Part shown: one piece after another, positions 17,405 through 26,000 of the stretch
How positions within the stretch are numbered: the stretch's first letter is position 1
Layout: every line of letters starts with the position of its first letter
NCBI GenBank assembly: GCA_015075185.1
Contig: JABTUW010000001.1
Span: forward strand, 682,001 to 746,000
Direction: 5' to 3'
Length of the DNA: 64,000 bases
Origin: Anaerolineales bacterium
Lineage (GTDB): Bacteria; Chloroflexota; Anaerolineae; 4572-78; J111
Position numbers and translations under genes: made by a program
The notes under the pieces: generated by a model
The model's input: only the letters and a program-made list of their open reading frames with translations
Databases searched by the model: none
What the model was told of the DNA's origin: nothing

Positions 17405-20400
17405 GGGGAAAGGGAGCAATCCCCCTCCCCTGGCAGGGGAGGGGTTAGAGGAGGGGTCCATCAACATCCAACTCTATGACCTCCTTCACGCCAACCGGCT
17501 CATCCTCACCCTCAGTCAGACCTTCACCCAGCCGCTGCTGTGGGAAGAAGCCCTGCCCCGGCTGCGAGCCAGCGGCGACCGGGCCGGCGTGGCCGAAGAT
17601 ATCCTGCTGGCCGAAATGCTGGCCTATCTCACCCTCGGCGCCCTTGCCGAACGGGATGGCGAACCCCTGTTACGTCCCAAGCTGCACTACTTCATCCAGG
17701 GTTTCCAGGGGCTGGCCGTCAGTTTTGAAGACAACGGGCCGCAGGTCCACTTTGACCAGGCCGCCGGCCTGATCCAGACGCCGCGCTTTCTCTTTCCCCT
17801 CCACCTGTGCCGCTCCTGCGGCCAGCACTACTTTCCCCTGGTCGCCACCGAACCGCTGGCCGGCGAGATCGAAGGCCGAGTGCTGGGCTACCGTTTGGCC
17901 CATGCCCCGACCCGTTTCGGCGATGCGGCTGGCGCGCCCACGCTCTACCTGACCGACCGCCTCTGGAGCAGCGAGGAAGATGTGGAAGAGGTTGAACCAC
18001 AAAGAACACAAAGGGCACAAAGGGAAGAAGACAAAAAAGAAAATCTCAGTGATCTTCGTGTTCTTAGTGGTGAAGAAAAAGCCAAACCTTTTTACGTCTG
18101 CCACACCTGCGGCACGCTCCACCCCGAAGCTGCACCTCGCTGCCTCAACCCCAAATGCCAGCGGGTCAACACCTTGCTGCCCATGCTCGGCTGGGAAGCG
18201 CCTCTGACCCGCTGCCACGCCTGCGGCTCGACCAATCGCGGCCAGTACACCGCCATCCGCGATACCCGCAGCGCCGACGTGGCCGATGTGACCATTCTCA
18301 GCCAGTCCATGCTCAGCGCCATGGCCGAACCGAGCATGCGTAAGCTGCTCATCTTCGCCGACAACCGCCAGGACGCCGCCTTTCAAGCTGGCTGGATGGC
18401 CGGCCGGGCCAGGCGCTTCCGGCTGCGCCACCTGCTTTACGCCCTCCTGCACCAATCCCCCGAACGCACCTTTGGCTTTGAGCGGCTGGTAGACAGCCTG
18501 CTGGAAAAAGCCCAGGAAGCCGGGGTGGTCCGCCGCCAGGAGTGGGATGACGAGGAGGAGCGGACCTACATCCGCTGGTTCTTGCTGGAAGAGTTCGCCT
18601 CCAGCGGCCAGCGCCGGACCAGCCTGGAACAGCTCGGGCTGGCCGCCATCCGCTATGCCGGCTTGACTCCGGAACGCGATCCCACCTTTTTCAAGGAGTG
18701 GGCAGACGTTTTTGGGGTGACGCCGCAGGAATGTGCTAACATCGTCCAGGTCTTGCTCGATTACTACCGCCGGCGGGGGCTGGTCAGCGACCCGCTGCTC
18801 AGCCGCTACTGGAGCTACCAGGATAGCGAAGTTCGCAAGGGTTTGGTCACCACCGCCGACTACTATCGCCCCAAAACCCTGACCCTGCAAAAATCGCCCA
18901 ACAGCCGCGATGCCCTTGCCTGGCTGGCCAGCAACGGCCGCTCCGGCCCGCAAACCATCCTGGATAAAGCCATCCGTAAAGGCCATCCCGAGCGCGACGC
19001 CTTTCTCGAAAAGCTGTGGGAGTGGCTGCAGCAGCACGAGTTTCTGGTACCGGTGGACCTGCTCCAGCGCCGCCAGGGGCGGATGGAGCGGGTGGCCCAG
19101 GCGGGCGAGAGTTTGCAGGTCAACGTGGCCAAAATCGGCCTGGCCGAAACCGAAACCCGCCAGGTTTGCCAGCGCTGCGGGCGAGCGCAAGCCGTGGCCC
19201 TGCCGACCGCGGCCTGCCCTGAGTACAACTGCCAGGGCCAGACCCAGACGAGCGGCCGGGATGAGGCTCACTACGACGTCGTCCAGTACACCCGCCTGGC
19301 CTTTGTCCCTCTGGAAGCCTACGAACACTCGGCCCAGGTCCCCCGCGCCACTCGCGAGCGGGTCGAGCGGGAGTTCAAAAAAGCCAACGGGGCTTATAAC
19401 GCTGTGGTCTGCACCCCCACCCTGGAAATGGGCGTGGACATCGGCAAGCTGGAAATGGTGCTGCTGCGCAACGTGCCCCCTACACCGGCCAACTACGCCC
19501 AGCGCTCGGGGCGGGCCGGGCGGCGGCACCGTATCGCCGTGGTCTTTGCCTACTGCCGCGGCCATCCCCACGACCGCTATTTTTTCAACGATCCGCCCCA
19601 GATGATCGCCGGGGCCATTCGTGTGCCGGCCTTCAGCCTGCGGAACGAGCCGTTGCTGGGCAAGCACGTGCACTCGGCCCTCCTGACCGGGCTGCGCGAA
19701 CTGGTTTCCCCCGACGAAGCCCGGATTCTAGCCGCTGCCTTCCCGCCTTACATCTGGGCCTATTTCGGGACCAAATTTACCGACGAGCAAAACCAGGAAC
19801 GCGTGCGTTACTTCGATGCGCCGCCTCAATTCCCCGAATTAAAGAAGCTGCTCCGGGATCATCGCCAGGCCCTGCTTCAACACCTGGCCGCTATTTTTAC
19901 CCAGACCTGGCCCGCCGAAGATGCCGCCGCGGTCACGCCCGACCTCCTGGAACATTACCTGGACGAGATGGCCGGCCAGTTGGAATTTCACACCCGGCGC
20001 TTGTTCAATCAGGTCAAGGTCTATCGCCAGAAATTGGCCGAATTTCGCCAGCGGGAAGACCTCAACCAAAGTCTGACTAAAGAGGAGCAGTACCAGCGCC
20101 GCCGTTTCCAGGCCGCCCTGGAAGCCCAGCAGCGGGAGAACCTGGAAAATTACACCCTCTCCTACCTGTGCCGGGATGGCTTTTTGCCCGGTTATGCCAT
20201 GAACCGGGAAAGCGTCCTGGCCGATTGTGTGGATACCCTGCTGGAATTATCGCGCCCGGCGGCCGTTGCCCTGCGCGAATTGACCCCGGCCAATTACGTC
20301 TACGCCGACCGGCGCATCTACCGGGTCCACCAGCTTAACTTTTACAAGCTCAAAGCCGAGGATGCCAATTTTACCTCGGCCAACTTGCAGCGCGTAATGC

Positions 20401-21614
20401 GCTTCGATCTGGAGTCGGAGCGGGTCTGGGGCCCGCTGGCCCAGTCCAGTGAGGGCGGCGCGCTCATAGGTCAAGAGTTTACCTCCTATCAACTGACCGA
20501 TGTCGAACTGGCCGTGGAACAGGACATTGACGACCGCCGCGAGCGGCGCTACCGCATGGCTTTCAACATCTATGGCCTGCTGCTCAGTGAGCACGGCGGC
20601 GGCCAGCAAGGTCAAATCAATCACCTCCAATATCGCTACCTGAACCGCTCCCAGGTGCGCCTGGTCAACCTGGGGCCAACCGCCGCCGGCGAGGCCAGCC
20701 CTGGCCTGGGCTTTCCCATCTGCCCCCAGTGCGGCGAAGTCCGTTCCCCCCTGGCGACGAAGGTTGAAATCGAGACGTTTGCGGCCGCCCATCAGCGCCA
20801 ATGCAAAGCCGAGGTGGATTGGAAAGCGCTGCACGTCGAATTTCCTTCAGACGTACTCATCGTTGGCCCTTATGCCAGCCGGGCCGAAGCGGTCAACCTG
20901 TTCGAAGGGCTGCGGATTGGGGCGCGGATGGTGCTGGATATGGGCGAAAGTGAAGTTGAGGGCTTTGTGGACGTGGACGCCAACGGGGTCTACTGGACGG
21001 TGCTGTACGACCCGCTGCCGGGCGGCTCCGGCTTCCTGCCCGAAATCCTGCGCCATTGGGCGGCGATCTGTCAGCAAGGGGTAACTGTGTTGGGGACCTG
21101 CGGCTGCGAGAAAGCCTGTTATCGCTGCCTGCTCCACTTCCGTAATCAGCAACACCATCGGGTTCTGGATCGCTTCCAGACCATGCACCTGCTCGAGGCC
21201 TTGACCGGCCAGCCGCAGCCTGGCCACGACATCCCGGCTGTGGTCCTCAAGGAGCCGGTAGATTCGACGAGCACGGAGAGCACCCCCGAGGAGCGCTTCC
21301 TGGCGCTGCTGGAAAGCCGCCAATTCCCCCTGCCGCCCCAGGCCCAATACCGGGTGGAGTTAGGGACTAACTATACCGTCGCCGACTTTGCCTACCCCGA
21401 ACAAAAAGTCCTGATCTTCATTGACGGTATGTCGGCCAGCTTGCACGGCAACCCCGAGCAGCGCCGTAAGGACAAAATCAAGCGCACCCAGGCCAAGATG
21501 CAGGGCTTTCAGGTCGTCGAAATCAGCGCCGAAGGGCTAAAGGATAGTATGAACGTGGCCAATATGCTCACCGAATTAGCTTTGTATTTAGGCCGCGACG
21601 ATTTGATCGAGTAG
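17214..21614 (+). CDS. DUF1998 helicase, C-terminal part with nuclease-like tail
   Basis: Second frame of the split helicase. The true coding part begins after the C-run at 17244-17248; the ATG at 17214 is only the first in-frame one. It holds helicase motifs V and VI (CTPTLEMGVDIGKLEMV, QRSGRAGRRH) and several zinc-ribbon-like Cys pairs (CRSCG, CHTCG, CHACG, CQRCG, CPQCG). It also has the DUF1998 Cys cluster GTCGCEKACYRCLLHF near 21100-21135. The last 110 residues (VADFAYPEQKVLIFIDG, then RRKDKIKRTQAKMQGFQVV) resemble a Vsr/DUF559-type PD-(D/E)xK domain. A palindromic repeat is translated at 17995-18071 and a C-rich repeat at 17378-17459. It likely unwinds or translocates on invading DNA together with the island methylase. 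The assignment to DISARM or Druantia is inference. Confidence 0.88.
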   Translation: MFLARRITSIPPVPANAPALLERVLDAAWAVQRREEPGQLPPELLQAAQELCGLIPSPNPSPSKGKGSNPPPLAGEGLEEGSINIQLYDLLHANRLILTLSQTFTQPLLWEEALPRLRASGDRAGVAEDILLAEMLAYLTLGALAERDGEPLLRPKLHYFIQGFQGLAVSFEDNGPQVHFDQAAGLIQTPRFLFPLHLCRSCGQHYFPLVATEPLAGEIEGRVLGYRLAHAPTRFGDAAGAPTLYLTDRLWSSEEDVEEVEPQRTQRAQREEDKKENLSDLRVLSGEEKAKPFYVCHTCGTLHPEAAPRCLNPKCQRVNTLLPMLGWEAPLTRCHACGSTNRGQYTAIRDTRSADVADVTILSQSMLSAMAEPSMRKLLIFADNRQDAAFQAGWMAGRARRFRLRHLLYALLHQSPERTFGFERLVDSLLEKAQEAGVVRRQEWDDEEERTYIRWFLLEEFASSGQRRTSLEQLGLAAIRYAGLTPERDPTFFKEWADVFGVTPQECANIVQVLLDYYRRRGLVSDPLLSRYWSYQDSEVRKGLVTTADYYRPKTLTLQKSPNSRDALAWLASNGRSGPQTILDKAIRKGHPERDAFLEKLWEWLQQHEFLVPVDLLQRRQGRMERVAQAGESLQVNVAKIGLAETETRQVCQRCGRAQAVALPTAACPEYNCQGQTQTSGRDEAHYDVVQYTRLAFVPLEAYEHSAQVPRATRERVEREFKKANGAYNAVVCTPTLEMGVDIGKLEMVLLRNVPPTPANYAQRSGRAGRRHRIAVVFAYCRGHPHDRYFFNDPPQMIAGAIRVPAFSLRNEPLLGKHVHSALLTGLRELVSPDEARILAAAFPPYIWAYFGTKFTDEQNQERVRYFDAPPQFPELKKLLRDHRQALLQHLAAIFTQTWPAEDAAAVTPDLLEHYLDEMAGQLEFHTRRLFNQVKVYRQKLAEFRQREDLNQSLTKEEQYQRRRFQAALEAQQRENLENYTLSYLCRDGFLPGYAMNRESVLADCVDTLLELSRPAAVALRELTPANYVYADRRIYRVHQLNFYKLKAEDANFTSANLQRVMRFDLESERVWGPLAQSSEGGALIGQEFTSYQLTDVELAVEQDIDDRRERRYRMAFNIYGLLLSEHGGGQQGQINHLQYRYLNRSQVRLVNLGPTAAGEASPGLGFPICPQCGEVRSPLATKVEIETFAAAHQRQCKAEVDWKALHVEFPSDVLIVGPYASRAEAVNLFEGLRIGARMVLDMGESEVEGFVDVDANGVYWTVLYDPLPGGSGFLPEILRHWAAICQQGVTVLGTCGCEKACYRCLLHFRNQQHHRVLDRFQTMHLLEALTGQPQPGHDIPAVVLKEPVDSTSTESTPEERFLALLESRQFPLPPQAQYRVELGTNYTVADFAYPEQKVLIFIDGMSASLHGNPEQRRKDKIKRTQAKMQGFQVVEISAEGLKDSMNVANMLTELALYLGRDDLIE
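17378..17459. repeat. Second G/C-rich palindromic repeat in the helicase gene
   Basis: Two hairpins lie in succession, CCCCCTCTAAGGGG and CCCCTCCCCTGGCAGGGGAGG. Translation gives PSPNPSPSKGKG then PPPLAGEGLEEG, a proline/glycine-rich linker between the helicase lobes. It belongs to the same repeat type as 17095-17133. Confidence 0.75.
17995..18071. repeat. Palindromic repeat, copy L
   Basis: A copy of the AACCACAAAG family starting right after GAAGAGGTTG. It is translated in frame as EPQRTQRAQREE...NLSDLRVLSGEE just before the CHTCG zinc-ribbon of the helicase. Its position in a probable loop would be tolerated by the fold. Confidence 0.9.
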
Positions 21615-21634
21615 AATATCCAAGGAGAATGTTT

Positions 21635-22030
21635 GTGTTTACCGCCACAGTTCGTGAATTTCTGCAAGAACCGCTCATTGCCCGCATGAGCACTATTGAC
21701 CCGGACGGCTATCCGCACACCGTCCCGGTCTGGTTTAAACTCGATGGAGATGATCTTGTCGTCATCAGTGTCAGGAGCACCCGCAAAGTGGGGCATATCC
21801 TGGCCAATCCCAAAGGAGCCATCGCCGTCGGCGGCGATCCGGGGGATGGGGGTGGCTATCTCATCAAAGGGGAGTTCTCTATCGAACCCGACCCGGAGGC
21901 TGCCTGGGTCAGGCAATTGACCCATCATTACGAAGCGCCGGAACAGGCTGAAAAAGACATCGCCGACTGGGCTGATCTGGACATCATCGTCCTGCGCTTG
22001 AAACCGAAGGTTGTCTTGAAGGTGATGTAA
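21635..22030 (+). CDS. Pyridoxamine 5'-phosphate oxidase-family protein
   Basis: 131 residues from the GTG at 21635, chosen because AAGGAG ends seven bases before it; the ATG at 21629 lies only one base from that site. The product has the split-barrel signature of the PPOX/flavin reductase class: IARMSTIDPDGYPHTVPVWF, then LVVISVRSTRKVGHILANP. Members bind FMN, F420 or haem and often act in oxidative detoxification. The cofactor cannot be decided here. The gene follows the helicase by about 20 bases but is not a known defence gene, so it may be only a read-through neighbour. Confidence 0.85.
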   Translation: MFTATVREFLQEPLIARMSTIDPDGYPHTVPVWFKLDGDDLVVISVRSTRKVGHILANPKGAIAVGGDPGDGGGYLIKGEFSIEPDPEAAWVRQLTHHYEAPEQAEKDIADWADLDIIVLRLKPKVVLKVM

Positions 22031-22058
22031 ACAAGATCCTGCCAGAAAGTTGGAGCAG

Positions 22059-22568
22059 ATGGCTAAAAAGAAACTTTCGCGTGATCAGAAACGCGTCCAA
22101 AAAAAGAAAAAGCAAGCTCGTCGCGCCCAGGCGCCGCTCGATCCGGGGCAGCAGATCTTGAATCGCCTGGAAAAAGCCGGGCTGGGAACGCATAAGCTGA
22201 TGCGCAATCCGCCAGATCAGGTCAAAATGTCAGAAGTGCTGCGCGAATTTGTTGCACCTTACTGGCATATTCCTGATACGGAAGAGGCCATGCGTAAACT
22301 GCTCACCACTGCCCTGGTCGCCTGGAACACGGCTCTTATGCCCCAAGCGGAGCAAGCCGACGCTTTGGGCCAGATCGCGACTGCTCTACCGGCAGAAGCG
22401 AGAGAAGATTTTTACGCGATTGTTCAGGAAATGATTGAGCGCAAGAACGAGCACTTTGCCGAGTATGACCGGCTGATCCTGGATTACGAGTTGGTTGACC
22501 GGGGGAATGATTATCACATCACCGTTGTGTCCCGGATGACGCCCGAGGATGAAGAGGGGACAGAATGA
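22059..22568 (+). CDS. Uncharacterised protein with lysine-rich N terminus
   Basis: About 169 residues from the ATG at 22059, with GGAG close upstream; a TTG at 22050 is an alternative. The first 25 residues are strongly basic (KKKLSRDQKRVQKKKKQARR), which suggests nucleic-acid contact. The rest is acidic and helical (LREFVAPYWHIPDTEEAM, YDRLILDYELVDRGNDYH). No family is recognised. Its stop overlaps the start of a 33-residue ORF (ATGA), and that ORF overlaps the DUF488 gene in the same way, so three genes form one coupled operon. Confidence 0.7.
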   Translation: MAKKKLSRDQKRVQKKKKQARRAQAPLDPGQQILNRLEKAGLGTHKLMRNPPDQVKMSEVLREFVAPYWHIPDTEEAMRKLLTTALVAWNTALMPQAEQADALGQIATALPAEAREDFYAIVQEMIERKNEHFAEYDRLILDYELVDRGNDYHITVVSRMTPEDEEGTE

Positions 22569-22666
22569 CCTGGCTGATCCCTCATAACTTGTTTGTCACC
22601 CACGACCGTTCGCTACCCTCGCCCTTTTTACAGCAGCTTTCGGAAGACTGCTGGTTGTGGCTGTGA
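22565..22666 (+). CDS. Small 33-residue ORF coupled to both neighbours
   Basis: Starts MTWLIPHNLFVTHDRS and ends in a Trp/Leu-rich tail. Its ATG overlaps the upstream stop as ATGA, and its TGA overlaps the GTG of the DUF488 gene as GTGA. Overlap at both ends is a strong sign of real coupled translation. The peptide has no recognised domain; an alternative is that it is only a ribosome bridge. Confidence 0.45.
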   Translation: MTWLIPHNLFVTHDRSLPSPFLQQLSEDCWLWL

Positions 22667-23043
22667 CGCACCACCCTCTTTACACTTTCGGCTACAGCGG
22701 CAGGCAGCCCGAGGAACTGTTGGCCCTGGCCGAGAAGTTGGACGCGATCATCGCCGACATCCGCTTTAGCCCAACCAGTCATGTTCCTCAGTGGAGCGGG
22801 GGTCGCCTGGTCAGGCTCTTGGGCGACCGCTACCGCCATCTGCCGGCGCTGGGCAATCGCAATTACAAGGGCGGGCCGATGGCACTGGTTGACCCGGAGC
22901 CAGGGATTGCTCAGGTAGCTGATCTGCTGGCTCATCAGCCGGTCGTTCTGCTGTGTGTCTGTGCCGATATTCTACACTGCCATCGCCGCCTGGTCGCCAA
23001 GGCCGTTGCGGCTCGGTATGGGGTATCAGTGACCCATCTCTAA
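22663..23043 (+). CDS. DUF488 family protein
   Basis: 126 residues from the GTG at 22663. Family features are the N-terminal YTFGYSGRQPEELLAL, an ADIRFSP segment, and the CHRR motif near the C terminus (VCADILHCHRRLV). DUF488 proteins are small and conserved, with no firmly established activity. Typical members have Arg in DVR and Cys-His in this last motif, and both are kept here. It is the last gene of the operon with 22059-22568. Confidence 0.85.
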   Translation: MTHHPLYTFGYSGRQPEELLALAEKLDAIIADIRFSPTSHVPQWSGGRLVRLLGDRYRHLPALGNRNYKGGPMALVDPEPGIAQVADLLAHQPVVLLCVCADILHCHRRLVAKAVAARYGVSVTHL

Positions 23044-23145
23044 GCTGAGGATGGGTCTCACGACTAATTGGGTAACAAATCGGAGTTAAGTGAAAGGTGA
23101 ATGCAGAGATTATAGACCCATCCGCAGGTAAACTGACGCCAAGCG

Positions 23146-23340
23146 GAAGACTCCTTGGCGGTCGAGGTGGAAGCGGCGGCCTTCTTTGTCGTCGCTCAAT
23201 TTCGTGGCGTGCCCCTGGGTCCCATTCTTTACGGCAGCGATAACCTGGCCAGCGAGGCCTGGGACAGCCGGAATTGGCACAAGCACTGGACGCTCTGCGA
23301 AAAGCGCATCAGCCCGGCGAAGTCCTGCCTGTTGCTGTAA
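23146..23340 (+). pseudogene. Relic of a nucleoside phosphorylase C terminus
   Basis: Translation from 23146 reads EDSLAVEVEAAAFFVVAQFR, then GVPLGPILYGSDNLASEAWD. This matches the end of purine/uridine phosphorylase-family proteins, where an E-x-E-A-A substrate-binding stretch is usual. The preceding 180 or so residues are absent, and after CEK the sequence loses similarity. There is no start codon context. The rest of the gap 23044-23547 shows no gene. Confidence 0.5.
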
Positions 23341-23547
23341 CTCCACCAAGTCCTAAGAGATAGCCGGCCCGGATGATACCGAATGAGGAAATGGCCGCCG
23401 GATAGGTCTGCTGTCCTGTTGACAATTGGCGCTGGTTGGCTAAAAATGGGAGAGGCGCAGAGCGACAACCTGGCTCTGAGGCCAATCAATTTGATCGCTT
23501 TCAATAACGCTCATTTTCTCTCATTCCCAAGGACAGGAGGGACCCCT

Positions 23548-25773
23548 ATGCCTCGCCTTTTCCTCGCATGTCGCTTTTGCTTTTTGACAATCCTGGCACT
23601 CATTCTGAGTTTTTCCGCAGCCCAGGCCGCGCCGCAAGTAATTTACGACAACGCCCTGGCGGCAGGGTGGGTCGACTGGTCGTGGGCTTCGATCAACCTG
23701 GGCGCCACCAATCCAGTCCATGCTGGAACCAAGAGCATCGCCGTGACCTACACCGGCGGCTGGCAGGGCTTGTACCTGCACCACGCCGGGTTATCCACCC
23801 TCGGCTTCACCAGGCTGCGCTTTTTTGCTCACGGCGGCAGCGTCGGCGGGCAGCAATTCCTGGTGTATGCCGAGCGAGCCAGTGACAGCGGCAGCCACGG
23901 TCCCGAAGTTCAGGTGGCCCCGCTGGCCGCCAACACCTGGACGGAAATCCAAATCCCCCTGGCCAACCTGGGTGCAGCCAATACCGACCTCACCGGCCTG
24001 GTCTGGCAAGATCGCAGCGGCGGCGCTCAGCCCACCTTCTATGTAGACGACATTGCCCTGATCAGCGATGAAAGCCCGGATGGGCCGGTCTTGAGCAGTG
24101 GACAGCTTCTGCGCAGCGCTGCCCCTGCCGATGGCTTCACCGGCGTGGTGGCCCGGGTCCAGGTCAGCGACCCGCAGGGCTTGGCCGACATTGCCAGCGT
24201 CAGCCTCAACGCCAGCGCCCTGGGGAGAGGCAGTGTCTCGCTGCATGATGATGGCCGCAGCAACGACGGCGCGGCCGGGGATGGATTGTTTGGTACGGTC
24301 TTTAGTGTTGCGCCGGGGACGCCGCGAGGCGAAGTTACTCTGGTGGTCACCGCTCAAGACCAGGCCGGGCACAGCGCCAGCCTGCCCCTGGGGGCTTTTG
24401 TGGCGCTTGGTTCGCCCGGCGGCAGTGTCCCGGCTGGCCTGCCGGTTCGCCCGGCCTGGGCGACGAATGAATGGAGCGAAAATTCCGGCCAGGATTGGCA
24501 GGTCAACAGCGGCGTGCCCTGGGATTACGTCTACCAGTACATCACCTACGGCTGGGAAGGATGGGGGTCGAACTTTGTCAACCGTTTTGTCAACCAGGCC
24601 TGGAACAAGAATTACATTCCGGTCATCTCGGTCTATTTGATGCTGGGTGTGCCGACCGACTGCGGCGAAAGCGCCAGTTGCTACGCCAGCAAGCTGCAAA
24701 ACGCTACTACCGTCAGCAATTACTTGGCCAGCTTGCAGCGGGCCGCCCAACAGGCCAGTGGCGCGAAGCCGGTCATCTTTCATCTGGAACCGGATTTTTA
24801 CGGCTTTATGCAGCAGTACAACCACAGCCGGGGGGTGGCCCAGCCCGACAGCCCCACCAACTACCCGGTCGCCCTCAATGTATCCGGCTACCCCAACAAC
24901 CTGGCCGGTTTTGGTAAACGGCTGGTGGACCTGATCCACCAGGCCGCGCCCAATGCCCTGGTCGCCCCTCATGCCAGCATGTGGGCCACCAATCTTGACC
25001 CGAACAACGTGCCTGCCAGTCAAGTGGCCTCATTGGCCCAGCGAACCGCGGCCTTCATCAATGCGATGGGCGGAACCCAGGCCGACTTATTCTTTGTCGA
25101 GTGGAGCGACCGCGACTCGGGCTGCACCGACCTGGCCCAGTGCCAGCCGCCGCGGCCCTGGTGGGACGACACCAACCGCACGATTCCGCGTGTCTCGCGC
25201 GCCGTACTGTGGGAGAATGCCCTTTCGGCCACTGCCGGGAAGCGTTTAATCCTGTGGCAGGTGCCGGCGGGCAATATGAGCCTGAACGACACCTGCGACC
25301 ATTACCGCGACAACCGCCCCGCTTATGCTTTCCGCCACCCCCGTGATCTGTACGACGCCGGGGTCATCGCCGTGCTGTTTGGCGCAGGAGCAACCTGTTT
25401 GACCAAGCCCTCGACTGATGGCGGCTTTATCCAGGCTCAGGGCGACATCGCTTATGATACACCGGCTCAGCCCACTGGTTTAAGCGCCGGAACGGCAGCA
25501 GGCCCCAGTGTCCCGCTGCGCTGGAACGAGAACTCTGAGCCGGACCTGTGGGGCTACCGGCTGACCTATTCGCCGGTGGGGGGAGGGACGCCGCTCACGG
25601 TTGATGTAGGCCCGGCCAATGCCACGTGGCTGTTAATTCCCAGGGCAGGCCAGTGGCGGGTCACGGTCGCTGCCTATGATGCGATGGGGCAGCTCAGTTC
25701 AGCCAGCGGTTCGGTCATCGTCACGACGAGTGTGGATGCTCCGGGGGTCTACTTGCCATTAATCAGAAAGTAG
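23548..25773 (+). CDS. Secreted glycosidase-like protein with N-terminal CBM-like domain
   Basis: About 741 residues. The start is set at the ATG at 23548, which has GGAGG upstream and opens a signal peptide (RLFLACRFCFLTILALILSF, cleavage near AQA-AP). Residues about 25-155 form a beta-rich carbohydrate-binding-like module (VIYDNALAAGWVDWSWASI ... FYVDDIALI). A short Ig-like domain follows, then an alpha/beta barrel-like domain with WATNEWSENSGQDW, FHLEPDFYGFM and FFVEWSDRDSG. The Glu residues there could be catalytic acids of a glycoside hydrolase, but I cannot assign a numbered family. A fibronectin-like domain and the tail VYLPLIRK close the protein. Polysaccharide breakdown outside the cell is the likely role. 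Confidence 0.72.
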   Translation: MPRLFLACRFCFLTILALILSFSAAQAAPQVIYDNALAAGWVDWSWASINLGATNPVHAGTKSIAVTYTGGWQGLYLHHAGLSTLGFTRLRFFAHGGSVGGQQFLVYAERASDSGSHGPEVQVAPLAANTWTEIQIPLANLGAANTDLTGLVWQDRSGGAQPTFYVDDIALISDESPDGPVLSSGQLLRSAAPADGFTGVVARVQVSDPQGLADIASVSLNASALGRGSVSLHDDGRSNDGAAGDGLFGTVFSVAPGTPRGEVTLVVTAQDQAGHSASLPLGAFVALGSPGGSVPAGLPVRPAWATNEWSENSGQDWQVNSGVPWDYVYQYITYGWEGWGSNFVNRFVNQAWNKNYIPVISVYLMLGVPTDCGESASCYASKLQNATTVSNYLASLQRAAQQASGAKPVIFHLEPDFYGFMQQYNHSRGVAQPDSPTNYPVALNVSGYPNNLAGFGKRLVDLIHQAAPNALVAPHASMWATNLDPNNVPASQVASLAQRTAAFINAMGGTQADLFFVEWSDRDSGCTDLAQCQPPRPWWDDTNRTIPRVSRAVLWENALSATAGKRLILWQVPAGNMSLNDTCDHYRDNRPAYAFRHPRDLYDAGVIAVLFGAGATCLTKPSTDGGFIQAQGDIAYDTPAQPTGLSAGTAAGPSVPLRWNENSEPDLWGYRLTYSPVGGGTPLTVDVGPANATWLLIPRAGQWRVTVAAYDAMGQLSSASGSVIVTTSVDAPGVYLPLIRK

Positions 25774-26000
25774 ACCGCCAACCGGTCATCCTGTTATGTC
25801 GGCGAACTGTCTTGAAACGAGGAGGGAACGGCCTGATCGTGCTCATTTCTTGACCGCTGCCTTCCCCGGCAGCTTCCACCCCGCCGACATGCCACTCATC
25901 CGTAAACCAGAGTCGCTGCCCCACTGCCTTCAACCCGCGCTGCCGGTTGACAGTGACCCCATCCGGGTTTATCATCAGGTTCTCTACGGAGCAAACGCCG

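Noticed and set aside
17670..19673. 667-codon antisense frame over the helicase
   Set aside because: Shadow frame without motifs; the plus strand has clear helicase motifs at the same place.
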